A program made the position numbers and the translations under genes. Positions 11,572 to 21,979 of a DNA stretch of 64,000 bases are shown here, in pieces. Location of the stretch: NCBI RefSeq assembly GCF_024323335.1, contig NC_066580.1:88831391-88895390 (forward strand). The letters run 5' to 3'. This DNA is from Lathyrus oleraceus. Its lineage: Eukaryota > Streptophyta > Magnoliopsida > Fabales > Fabaceae. Position 1 is the stretch's first letter. Each line of letters starts with the position of its first letter. The notes beneath the pieces are model-generated. The model was not told where the DNA came from, made no database searches, and saw only the letters and a program-made list of their open reading frames with translations.

Positions 11572-14500
11572 TTATTCAGGGCAGTTTTGAATGTTCAAAT
11601 TTTCTAAGATAAAGAGGAATCTATCTTCAGCTAAGGGTTTAGTAAAGATATCTGCCCATTGATGATCTGTATCAATGAACTTCAATGTTACTGTCCCTTT
11701 CTGAACATAGTCTCTGATAAAATGATGTTTTATTTCAATGTGCTTAGCTCTGGAGTGCAAAATGGGATTCTTACTTAAGCAAATGGCAGCAGTATTATCA
11801 CAAAAGATAGGAATGTTACTCTCGAAGATTTGCAGATCTTCTAACTAATTCTTCATCCAGAGCATCTGAGTAGTGCACAGTGATGCTGAGATGTATTCTG
11901 CTTCTGTCGTGGACAGGGCGATAGTTGATTGTCTTTTGTTGGCCCAGGATATCAAATTGTTTCCCAAGAGCTGACAATTTCCAGATGTGCTTTTTCATTC
12001 CACTATATCTCCTGCGTAATCTGCATCACAATAACCAGAAAGTCTATACTCTGATGTTTTCTCATACATCAGGCCCAGGTTAGGAGTTCCTTTCAGATAT
12101 TTGAGAATTCTCTTAACTGCAGTTAAGTGAGTTTCTCTATGATTTGATTGGAATCTGGCACAGAGACAAACACTAAAGAGAATATCGGGTCGAGTAGCAG
12201 TCAGATAGAGAAGAGAGCATATCATACCACGATAGAGCTTTTGACAAACCTTTTTACTGACTTCTTCCTTTTCAAGAATGCATGTTGGATGCATGGGAGT
12301 CTTTGTAGAGTTGCATTCAGCCATGTCAAATTTATTCAGAACATCTTTTATGTATTTGCTTTGATGAACGTACGTGACTTCTGAAGTTTGGTTAATTTGA
12401 ATTCCTAGAAAGAACTTTAGTTCTTGCATTAAGCTCATTTCAAATTCTTCATGCATTAAGTCAGAGAATTCTTGACAAACAGAGGCGTTAGCTGAACCAA
12501 AAATGATATCATCAACGTATATCTGGCATATCATGAGATCATTGTTAAGGTTTTTACAGAAGAGTGTGGAGTCAACTTTCCCTCTGATAAAATTATGTTC
12601 CGAAAGAAAGTTACTTAAACGTTCATAACAAGCTCTGGGAGCTTGTTTAAGTCCATATAAATATTTTTTAAGTTTAAAAACGTGTTCTAGATAGTTCAAA
12701 TTTTCAAATCCTGGAGGTTGGTTGACATACACTTCTTCTGATATATAACCATTAAGGAATGCGCTCTTGACATCCATTTGATACAATTTGATAGAATGAT
12801 TTATAGCGAATGATACAAGAAGACGAATAGATTCTAACCTGGAGACTGGAGTAAAGGTTTCATTGTAGTCAATACCTTCTTGTTGACTGTAACCTTGGGC
12901 CACCAGTCGAGCTTTGTTTCTGACGACTTCTCCTTTCTCATTCAGCTTGTTTCTGAATACCCATCTGGTTTCGATAACGTGAGTGCCTCTAGGCTTAGGA
13001 ATAAGATCCCAGACATCATTCTTTGTGAATTGATCTAGCTCTTCTTGCATGGCTAGAACCCAGTCGTTATCTCGAAGTGCCTCATCACAGGACGTAGGCT
13101 CGATTAGAGACACTAGTCCCAGAGGAGTTTCTTCAGAGGTCTTGAAGGTAGACCTGGTTCTGACAGGTTCGTCCTTGTTACCCAGAATCAACTCTTCAGA
13201 TATGTTGAGGCGACTTTTAGCTCTCTTTGGGATTAATGGAAGATTAATTTCCTCAGGATTTTGAATGGCAGTTGCTTCTAGAGCTTTGTCAGATCCTGCA
13301 AGAGTGATTTCCAAATCTGCAAAATTCTCAACTAGGTTTGACTTTTCAGGGTCAAGCTTATCGTCAAATCTGACATGAATTGATTCTTCCATAATTTTGG
13401 TTTCTGTATTGTATACTCTATAGCCTTTAGAGCGTTTTGAGTATCCTAACATAATACCTTTCTGTGCTTTGGAATCAAACTTGTTCAGATGTTCTTTAGT
13501 GTTTAAAATAAAACAGGAGCATCCAAAAGGATAAAAATATGAAATGTTTGGTTTTCTTCCTTTACACAGTTCATAAGGAGTCTTTTCCAGAATAGGTCTT
13601 ATGGAGATTCTATTCTGAATATAACACGCTGTATTTACAGCTTCGGCCCAAAAGTGCTTAGCCACATTTGTTTCATTGATCATAGTTCTTGCCATCTCTT
13701 GGAGTGTCCTATTCTTCCTCTCTACAACTCCATTTTGTTGTGGAGTTCTAGGGCGGGAGAAGTCATGGGATATTCCATTAGAGTCAAATAATTCCTCAAA
13801 AAATTGGTTTTCAAATTCCCCACCATGATCACTTCTGACTCTTACAATTTTAGAGTCAAATTCTTTTTGCACTTTGGAACAGAAGCTAGTGAATACAGAG
13901 TGAGACTCACTCTTGTGCTTTAGGAATTTCACCCATGTCCAGCGACTGAAATCATCAACAATGACTAGTCCATACTTCTTTCCATTGACTGATGCTATTT
14001 TCACAGGACCAAATAAATCAATGTGAAGAAGTTCCAGAGGCTTAGAGGTAGTAACAATAGTTTTCTTTTTGAAAGATGTTTTTGAAAATTTTCCTTTCTG
14101 ACATGCTTCACATAGAGCATCTGAAGAGAACTTCAGTTTAGGTAGGCCTCTGACTAACTCGAGTTTATTTAGCTAGGCTAATTTCCTCATGCTAATGTGG
14201 CTCAAGCGTCTATGCCATACCCATTGCTCTTCGTGAGCGGACATCAGACACTTCACATTTTGTTCTTTTAAATCAGAAAGATTTATTTTATAAATATTGT
14301 TTTTCCTCTTGCCTGTGAATAGGACAGAACCATTGTTTTGATTTATGGCTTTACATGTTTTTTGATTAAAGATTACATCATAACCGTTATCACTTAATTG
14401 ACTTATGGATAACAGGTTATGCATTAATCCTTCTACGTAAAGGACATCAGATATAGAGGGAAGAGTACCATTACCAATAGTTCCGGAGCCTCTGATCCTT

Positions 14501-14642
14501 CCTTTCTGATCTCCTCCGAAGCCTACGAATCCAGCGTCTTTAAGTTCCAGGCTTTGGAACATAGACTTTCTTCCCGTCATGTGTCACGAGCATCCAGAGT
14601 CCAGGTACCATGACTGGTGTTTGAACTTTGCTGCATAAGATA
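11572..14642 (-). pseudogene. Sirevirus pol: protease, integrase, RT, RNase H (four stops)
   Basis: All of pol lies in one frame. It opens just after a stop near 14645. The protease DSGCS motif is cut by a TGA just before HMTG (about 14583-14585). Integrase pieces follow: WHRRLSH, a TAG at 14173-14175, CEACQKGK, LHIDLFGP, RSDHGGEF and NGVVERKNR. RT shows the LYQMDVKSAFLNG block and YVDDIIFGS (about 12500-12524). RNase H continues past TGA at 11995-11997 and TAG at 11845-11847 to the ADIFTKPL end at 11572. Length and order match copia pol. The stops show it is no longer functional. Confidence 0.88.
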
Positions 14643-16344
14643 TCTACAACATAAACAATCTTATCTTTTGGTACCCAGAGTCTCTTGGGTCCTTTATGAT
14701 TAGTTTTCCCAGAGTTTCTTATCACTTTGGGTTTTCTAGCATTATCAAATTTTTGCTCTTGTGTGTGTGTATAGTGATATGAAAATGGAGATTTAGGCTG
14801 GTCACTAGTAGAAGTTTTATCTTCCTTAGGATCATACCCAATTCCTTTTCTATTGTTCTGACTGACTCCTTAAATCATGGATGCCATTACACTCCTTCCT
14901 ATCCCATTTTTCAGAAACTTTTGAAAGGCTTTTTCGTATTTATAAATTATCGTGTTTGAAGTTTGTGGAGCTTGAGATAACGCTTCTTCCAGTTATAAAC
15001 AATTTTTCTTTGCTGCATCTCTTAGTGATGTTAAAACTTTGTTTTCATCTTTTAGTTCTAGAATTGTTGTCTCAAGTTTGCCACATTCTTCAAATTTTTC
15101 TTCAAGACAGCCTTTTATTGCTTAAAATTTTTGTTTTAGTTTCTGATATGAGCTAAGAGTTTCAGACAAGCATGATTCTAGGTCAGATCGAGAGAGTTCA
15201 GAAAATACCTCTTCTGATTCAGATTCTTCATCTGAAGTGTTCCTGGATGTGGTAGCCATGAACGCCACATTGGCCTGTTCATCAGAGTCAGATTCTGATG
15301 AGTCAGATTCACTATCATCCCAGGTAGCCATCAATCCCTTCTTGGTTCTGAGGGAATTTTTCTTGAAGCTCTCTTTTCTGGAACTGTCTTTAGCTTGGGA
15401 CATCCATTCCTGTAGTGACCTGTTTCTTTACATTCATAACAAGTAACATCTTTGTTAGTTTTACCTTTTGAGGTTGATTCTGATCGATCCCCTCTGGGTC
15501 TTGGTCTCCTGAAGTTATTGTTCCTCTTTTGCTAGAGTTGTTTAACTCTTTTGCTGAGGAGGGACAATTCTTCTTCATCATCAGAATCTTCTTGTTCAGA
15601 GTCATCAGCATCTTCTGTTTCAGTCTGGAATGCTTTGTTTCTTTTAGATTTGCGTCTTTCAGATCTGGACTTTAATGCTACATACTTGTTCTTCTTCTGA
15701 GGCTCATCTTCCTCTAGTTCTATCTCATGACTTCTGAGTGAACTGACAAGCTCTTCAAGACTGATGTTGTTTAGATCCTTTGAAAGCTTTAAGGCAGTGA
15801 CCATGGGTCTCCACTTCTTTGGCAAGCTTCTGACTATCTTTTTGACATGGTCTGCAGTTGTGTATCCTTTGTCTAGAACTTTGAGTCCTGCAATAAGAGT
15901 TTGGAATCTAGAGAACATTACCTTTATGGCTTCGTCATCCTCCATTTTGAAGGCTTCATATTTCTGGATTAGAGCCAGAGCCTTTGTTTCTTTGACCTGA
16001 GAGTTTCCTAAATGAGTCATCCTCAGGGAGTCGAGTATGTCTTTAGCTGTTTCTCTGTTGGTAATTTTTTCATACTCGTTGTAAGATATGGCATTGAGAA
16101 GTATCGTTCTGGCTTTGTGATGATTCTTGAATTCTCGCTTCTGATCGTCTAACATCTTACTTCTGGGAACTTCAACTCCAGCATCTGTTATAGGAGGTTT
16201 GTATCCATATGTGACAATGTCCCAGAGATCAGCGTCATAGCCTAGAAAGAAACTTTCAATTCTATCTTTCCAGTAATCGAATTTCTCTCCATCAAAGACA
16301 GGAGGCTTAGCATTGTAACTGTCTCTTTCATTTGTGTGGGCCAT
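14540..16344 (-). pseudogene. Sirevirus gag (frameshifted)
   Basis: Start chosen at the Met at 16344, about 70 bases downstream of the primer-binding site, because the text from there (FDGEKFDYWKDRIESF) is the conserved gag N-terminus. The frame runs to a TAG at 15532. It then continues in the same frame through a CCHC knuckle (CYECKETGHYRNGC, near 15430). After that a one-base change moves it to another frame (15403 down to 15122). That frame holds an Asp/Ser/Glu-rich part and a coiled-coil-like stretch, and it stays recognisable to a stop at 14540. Its last ~100 bases overlap the protease frame. Gag of Sireviruses is long and rich in coiled coil, which fits. Confidence 0.82.
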
Positions 16345-16412
16345 AGTTTTTCTCGTTCTGGATCTCTCTACACTGTTAAGTGTTTGATTAGAAAATGAAT
16401 AACAGAGCCGAA

Positions 16413-16424
16413 GCTCTGATACCA
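16413..16424 (-). promoter_or_regulatory. Primer-binding site, initiator-Met tRNA type
   Basis: TGGTATCAGAGC on the minus strand, two bases inside the 5' LTR edge. This 12-mer is complementary to the 3' end of plant initiator methionine tRNA, the usual primer of copia elements. Confidence 0.93.
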
Positions 16425-16426
16425 AT

Positions 16427-17415
16427 TGAAGGTGAGAAAAACAAGAAAGGGGGGTTTGAATTGTTTTGGAAAATAAGTGCTTTTGCAGAATAAGAACACA
16501 CAGGATTTTATACTGGTTCGCTTATAACACAAAGCTACTCCAGTCCACCCGACCAAGGTGATTTCGCCTTCAAAAAGGACTTAATCCACTAATCTTGAAG
16601 GATTATTACAACCAACGTCTAAGAGAAAGATCTCTTAGTCCTCCCAAGTATACAGACTACGCAGAGTCACTTGAGGAACAAAATCAATTAAGCAAAAGAG
16701 AATTGTAATCTAAAGGTGCTTCTAAGATAAAGCAAATATTACAGCAAATAAAGCAAGGAAGTGATTTCACTTTTAAGCAACAGCTCGTGAAATACTAATT
16801 GAGAGAGAGAGAGAGAGAGTTTTTCTGTGCGTTCAGGTGTGTCTCTCAATGAAGTTCGCCGTCCTTTATATAGAGGTGAAAAGACCGTTGTAGTGATGGC
16901 AAAATATTTGACTTTGATGAGAGTTTAATGCCATTACTTCTGTGTTTCTTGCCATAACAAGTTTGTCTCCTTGAATAACTTCTTTCCAAATTTACTTTCT
17001 TTCCATTTGAAGTTGTAGTTTCCGTTACTCTTTCTGGATAAGGAGAGTCTTCATCAGAATTTGCGTTAACTTTGTTACTCTGAGATTATTGTGATGTGAC
17101 ATCAGAGCTTCTGATAATCGTGGTCTTTTAGATCATCAACGTTGATTCCAGAGGAAGTTTAGAGCTTCTGGTATTCTGATATGCTGTTTTGCTCAGAGTC
17201 AGAACTTCTAGAGCGCGCTTCTTCTTCAGATGCTTTTGATCTTTTGGTACTTTATATCTGATTCGATTCTGTATCTGATAAAGCAATTAGATTCCTTTGT
17301 TCTTGTTCAAAGTCCTGCACACTTAGAAAATTTTCGTTAGAGTGCCATTTTTGGTTTCATCCTTTGTTATCATCAAAATCCTGGAATCTGTTATAGAACA
17401 ATTTTTGTTCTTACA
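16427..17415 (-). repeat. 5' LTR of the minus-strand Sirevirus (989 bp)
   Basis: Pairs with 7323-8306. The TATA box TATATAAAGGAC on the minus strand lies near 16862-16874. A (GA)n run near 16801-16820 is longer than in the other copy. Confidence 0.92.
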
Positions 17416-18355
17416 GGGGTGATCTAGACAAAAATTAGGGATATGGTAAGTAACTACATCCTGACAAGACTTTGTTCTACAGCTGTCTTCTGTCAAGTTT
17501 CTCGCTCAGTCATCGTTAATTGAAGCTTCAGATACATCGGATTCAGAGCTGGTGGAGAAATGGTCATTATGTTCAATGTAGTCATTTTCCAATATATATC
17601 ACCAATTTCAAATTTGTAAAGATCCATGGAGTCTTGCCATTTGCAGACTACCATCCTATCAAATAAATTTGAGCCTTTATCCAATTCTTGGCACTCTTAT
17701 TTGTTTCTGTTTAACAAATGTTTGCATGTTTTAATTGATAAATATCATTGTTTTAAACGAATAAAGTTTTTATAACCTGTTTTTAAACAAAGTGAACATT
17801 CACATTGATTGAAAGGATAAATGGAACGACTTCAGTGCTCTCCCAAGGATAGTACGATCTCTAAATAGGTAAGACATTTGGTCTTATTCCTAGCATATTT
17901 GTATCCTTTTCATCATCTATCAGGTTTGTCTCCTCAGTGAGCGCAGAGAAGGGAGATACACCACCAAATTCCCTAGAGAATCTGGAGTTATGGTCTTGGT
18001 CTTCTAACATCCTTAACTCCCTAGTGATTCTGAGTCTAGCATCTGTGTTTTATCAAATACACGGTTGTCATCCCTTGTGTGGACTGACCTAAAATCCCGT
18101 ATAGATTGATAAAAATTGGATATGCTATCTTTTCGAGGAGGTTGGTTTCCCCTCATTATGAGTGGAAATCTCCCCCAAAGTTGAGCAGGAATTCCCAGCA
18201 TGAGTAGAAACTTTCAGGAAGTTGGTTTGTAGCTTATCCCCAACGGATTTGAATACAATTTCCCCCCCAGCAAGTTTGCTTATCACTCATCCTTAGTATG
18301 GTTGCTCACATTAGACCCCCACCAGATTTGATTTTCTCCTGTGGGTCTGGCTTTT
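17416..18355 (+). other. Tat1 3' untranslated region, middle piece
   Basis: Non-coding. It joins to 7322 across the Sirevirus and to 28106 across the TRIM. Short fragments such as 'GGTGATCTAGACAAAAATTAGGGATATGG' resemble the Tat2 3' region near 52140-52180 in reverse. No open frame worth calling; two minus-strand frames of about 62 codons have no family resemblance. Confidence 0.65.
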
Positions 18356-18450
18356 TGTTGGATAAATAAATCCAGCGTCACCCTTAGGGATTCGAATGGG
18401 CTTAACATCCCATCCCATGGCGCTTAAAGGGAGCTTACAAACCTCGCTTT

Positions 18451-20141
18451 TGTGAGAAAATTCTTTACTTTGAATAGATTTTGAATGATAGCAAATTGTG
18501 TGATCATCATCCAAATGAAGGATGTGCATTACCATACATGACACATGAGTGTTTTTATTGTGTTTTATCCCATTCTATTGTTGCATGTCTGTACATAAAG
18601 ATTTACATTGATACATCTCTTAAAATAACTCATAAAATCCATTTTGTGTCAGTATGCATCAACACATAAGCCTATGCATCAATCCATACAGCATGTTGTA
18701 AATTACAAAACTTTCTTGTTCAATATGCATCGATGTACACGAGTCATGTATCGACACATGAGCAGGCAAAATACTCTATGGATCGATCCATACGAGCCTT
18801 GCATCGATCCATGATCAGTTGAAACACCCTATGTATCAATGCATGCGTATTATGCATCGATCTATGTTAGTGGAAATGTCATATGCATCAATACATACGA
18901 ATTATGCATCGATACATGCTTAATTCAATTCACCAAAAACTCATATATCTTACAGTATGCATCGATGCATACCCTCATGTATCAATGCATAAGTTTGTTT
19001 TATGTTCTAACAGTTTCTGTTTTCTGCATATATAAGAAATGTTGTGACAGCAGATCGACACACGAATTCTAAGAGGGAAAAACAATTGAACACAAGATCA
19101 AAGAAGTGTGTAGCAACAATTGTTTTTGAGCAGATAGAAACCTGAAAGAGACTTCATCTTCTCCATCTTCTCAATCACTTTACTTCAAGAACATCAACAC
19201 ATAACCATTCTTGTTCTTTGGATTAAAGGATCAACGAGATAACGTTCAGTGGTACGATCAAGGATCTAGCTGAGGTTTTCAGTGGAACGATCGAGGATCT
19301 AGCTGAGTTGAAGATTGAAGGGGGTTTCGAGGAAAAACCTACTGGTTTGTCCTTCAAGAACTGCAGTGTTCTTGAGGGTTTGTGAGTCACGTTTGCAGAA
19401 CAGATTCAGCCGCAGCGTTGCGTTTGGAGATCGGGGGATTTCGCAAGCAGGTCGTGGAACCGGTGAATTGTTTGCAATTTCGTGCAGGAAATTCTTGATT
19501 GTGCTCAGATCAAGTGGAGGTTTCATACAAGAAGAAGTTCTTGGAATTTAGAATTCTGTCTTTGTATCACAACCTTGTATCAATGAATTCGGCAATAATT
19601 GATAATCAAAATTCTCAATTTCATTTAAAATTGAGAGGGAGACCTACCCACACGCGAGGACGACGTGGGGAACTTCCTTACCAAATATCTGCGTATCGTA
19701 TTCTTTCCTTACTCCTCTTTACGTTTCAAACAGTTTTCTTAATTTCAGTTAGTGTGTTGTGATTGTACCTTTTGCAAGACAGCAGTGGCAAGGAAACTTC
19801 TTTAACTAAACTCCACTGTTGTTCATCATTGATCACATACACACCAACTATTTGACAAAATTGTTAGCTAGGTTTTATTCATTGGAAATAGACTTTAATG
19901 ATAAGTGTATTCAATTAGCTAAAATTCTGGTGTTGATAGTTTTTGTCATTCTTATTCAAATCCAGCATTAAACTCGTGTGTCCGGTTTTCTAGTAGCGGT
20001 TCAGAATAGACGGAAGTCGATTCGGGACTGATATTTTCCGCCAACTTTAAAAACTCTGATAAAACTTTAAATCCGTTAAATTTTAAAGAGGTGATCTATT
20101 CACCCCCCCCCCCTCTCGATCACTAGCCACACCGTCTAACA
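18451..20141 (+). repeat. 5' LTR of the plus-strand Sirevirus (1,691 bp)
   Basis: Begins TGTGAGAAAATTC and ends CCGTCTAACA. It holds about twelve copies of a TATGCATCRATSCATA-like motif between 18650 and 18990, including an 18-bp perfect palindrome at 18955-18972, immediately upstream of a TATA box. A C-run (20101-20113) lies near the 3' end. Confidence 0.95.
19027..19036 (+). promoter_or_regulatory. LTR TATA box of the plus-strand Sirevirus
   Basis: GCATATATAAG in a GC-poor context about 55 bp downstream of the last palindrome; the same box occurs in the 3' LTR at about 26634-26643. It would place the transcript start near 19065. Confidence 0.7.
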
Positions 20142-20143
20142 AG

Positions 20144-20155
20144 TGGTATCAGAGC
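20144..20155 (+). promoter_or_regulatory. Primer-binding site, initiator-Met tRNA type
   Basis: TGGTATCAGAGC two bases after the 5' LTR end, identical to those of the minus-strand Sirevirus and the TRIM. Confidence 0.95.
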
Positions 20156-20174
20156 GCCGGTTCGCTGGTGCTCT

Positions 20175-21971
20175 GTGGCTTCCTGTAACAGTATGGATTC
20201 TGAACCGAAGGGGGCGTATAATAGAGCGCCTATTTTCAACGGTGAAAATTACGGCTACTGGAAAGACTGCATGCGAGTTCATATAAATTCTGTGGATAGG
20301 CTAGTATGGGCTGCCATTGAAAATGGTCCTTTTCAAATTACTATGACAAATGCGGCTGGCGCCATAGTTCCTAAACCAGAAGATGATTGGAATGAGAAAG
20401 ATGAGAAAAAGTGGTCGTGTGATTGGAAAGCTCGAAACATGCTAATTTCAGCACTTGGGGTTGATGAGTATTATCGGGTATCCCATTGCACGACAGCTAA
20501 AGAAATGTGGGATGCTTTAGAAGTTGCCCATGAGGGTACTACTGAAGTAAAACAGTCCCGCATTAACACACTCAATCAAGAGTTTGAGCTCTTTCGCATG
20601 AAACAAGGAGAATCTATCTCCGACATGCAAAAGAGATTCACTCATCTCACTAATAGGTTGAATGCTCTTGGAAAACCTGTTTCCAATGAAATTGCTACTA
20701 ATAAAATTCTCAGGTGTCTTAGCAGGGAATGGCAACCTAAAGTAACAGCAATTAAGGAAGCCAACGATCTAACGAGACTTACGATTACAACTCTGTTTGG
20801 AAAGCTGGAAGAACATCAGCAAGCATTGGAAAGTCTTGAAAAATACGAGAACAAAAGTAAGAAGGAAAAGGAGAAGAAAAGAGACAAAGAGGGAGAGAAG
20901 AAGCCAATAGCTCTTGCGACCTCTAGCTCTAAGTCCTCACGAAAAGAGAAAAGCGACAATAATTCAAGTAGTGACAAAGATTCAGATGATGAGGAAATGG
21001 GACTGTTTGTAAGGAGATATAATAGATTCATTTGAAAGAACGGAGTCAAGCATTCCGACAAAAATTTCATGAAGTTTCGAAGACAATCTACAGATTCAAA
21101 ACAGGAAGAGAATAAGAAGAATAGAGGAAGAGGATCTTGTTTTAATTGTGGTAAATCTGGACATTATAAAACAGACTGTCCTATGAAGTATAAGGATCAA
21201 GGAAAAGCTTCACCAAAAGGGTACAGCAAACAAAGAAGAGCTTACATTGCATGGGAAAGTGACAGTGACTCATCAAGCACACAAAGCTCAAGTGATAGTG
21301 ATGAAACAGCAAATCTGTGCCTTACGACTCACACCAAAAATCTGTCCTACCACAAGAAGAAAATCAATGACAAAAAGGTAAAACAAGCCTATTATAATAA
21401 TTTCTCTTCTATGTCTTTTTCTGAACTGAAAATAGCTTTTGAAAAACTGCATAACGAAGCTGTAGATGCTTTTAAAAGATTATCTTCCGATAAACAAATT
21501 TTTTCATTTCTGGAAGGTAAAGTATACAAAGCTGAAAATGCTTTAGAATCATTAAAAGCTAGTATTGCAAAAAATTCAAAATATATTGACATTGATGGAT
21601 GTAGTAAAGTTTGGTATTGTGACGCTTGTCATATTTGGTAAAAAGAGGTAAACACTCTCAAGGTCAAATTAGAAAAAGCGTTACAACCTAAGGTTACTTA
21701 TGCCGTTGACTCCAGGTTGTTTAAGAAGTCATTAAATCCTCCATATGCAAAATACTCTTTTATTCCAAAGGATTCAATGAACAAGAATAAACAAACGAAT
21801 CATCATGGTTTATGTCATTATTGTTGTCATGCTGGCCATACCATTGAGAAATGCAAGTTTAGGAGATTTCTTGTTCCTAAAGGTATTTATCAATGGAAGC
21901 CAAAAGGCAACCATGTTAGCACTTACCCACTTGGACCCAATGAAAATTGGGTACCAACTTCTCTCTTTTGA
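20175..21971 (+). pseudogene. Sirevirus gag (two internal stops)
   Basis: Starts at the Met 20175, twenty bases after the primer-binding site (first text MASCNSMDSEPKG). A conserved gag block (FNGENYGYWKDCM) opens the protein. The frame continues without shift across stops at 21033-21035 and 21639-21641. Two CCHC knuckles are visible, CFNCGKSGHYKTDC (near 21140) and CHYCCHAGHTIEKC (near 21810), separated by a Ser/Asp-rich and a coiled-coil-like segment. The frame ends at TGA 21969-21971. Confidence 0.85.
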
Positions 21972-21979
21972 TATTGTAG

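Larger units (their letters stand above)
7323..17415 (-). mobile_element. Sirevirus-type Ty1-copia element with env-like ORF
   Basis: Complete structure on the minus strand: 5' LTR 16427-17415, primer-binding site 16413-16424, gag, pol, a third env-like ORF, a polypurine tract next to the 3' LTR at 7323-8306. LTR ends are TG...CA. The target duplication is GGGGC (7318-7322) against GGGGT (17416-17420), one mismatch. The LTRs differ at roughly 4% of positions by eye. Domain order protease-integrase-RT-RNase H is copia; the GGGGGAG polypurine tract repeated inside the 3' region and the ORF after pol are Sirevirus traits. All three ORFs carry stops or frameshifts. Confidence 0.9.

Noticed and set aside
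11816..11998. 60-codon minus-strand frame as a separate gene
   Set aside because: It is an alternative frame of Sirevirus RNase H; the true frame continues through the stops at 11995 and 11845.
18839..19762. 75-87-codon open frames in the LTRs of the plus-strand Sirevirus, repeated at 26446-27369
   Set aside because: Duplicated only because the LTR is duplicated; several overlap on both strands and there is no coding signature.
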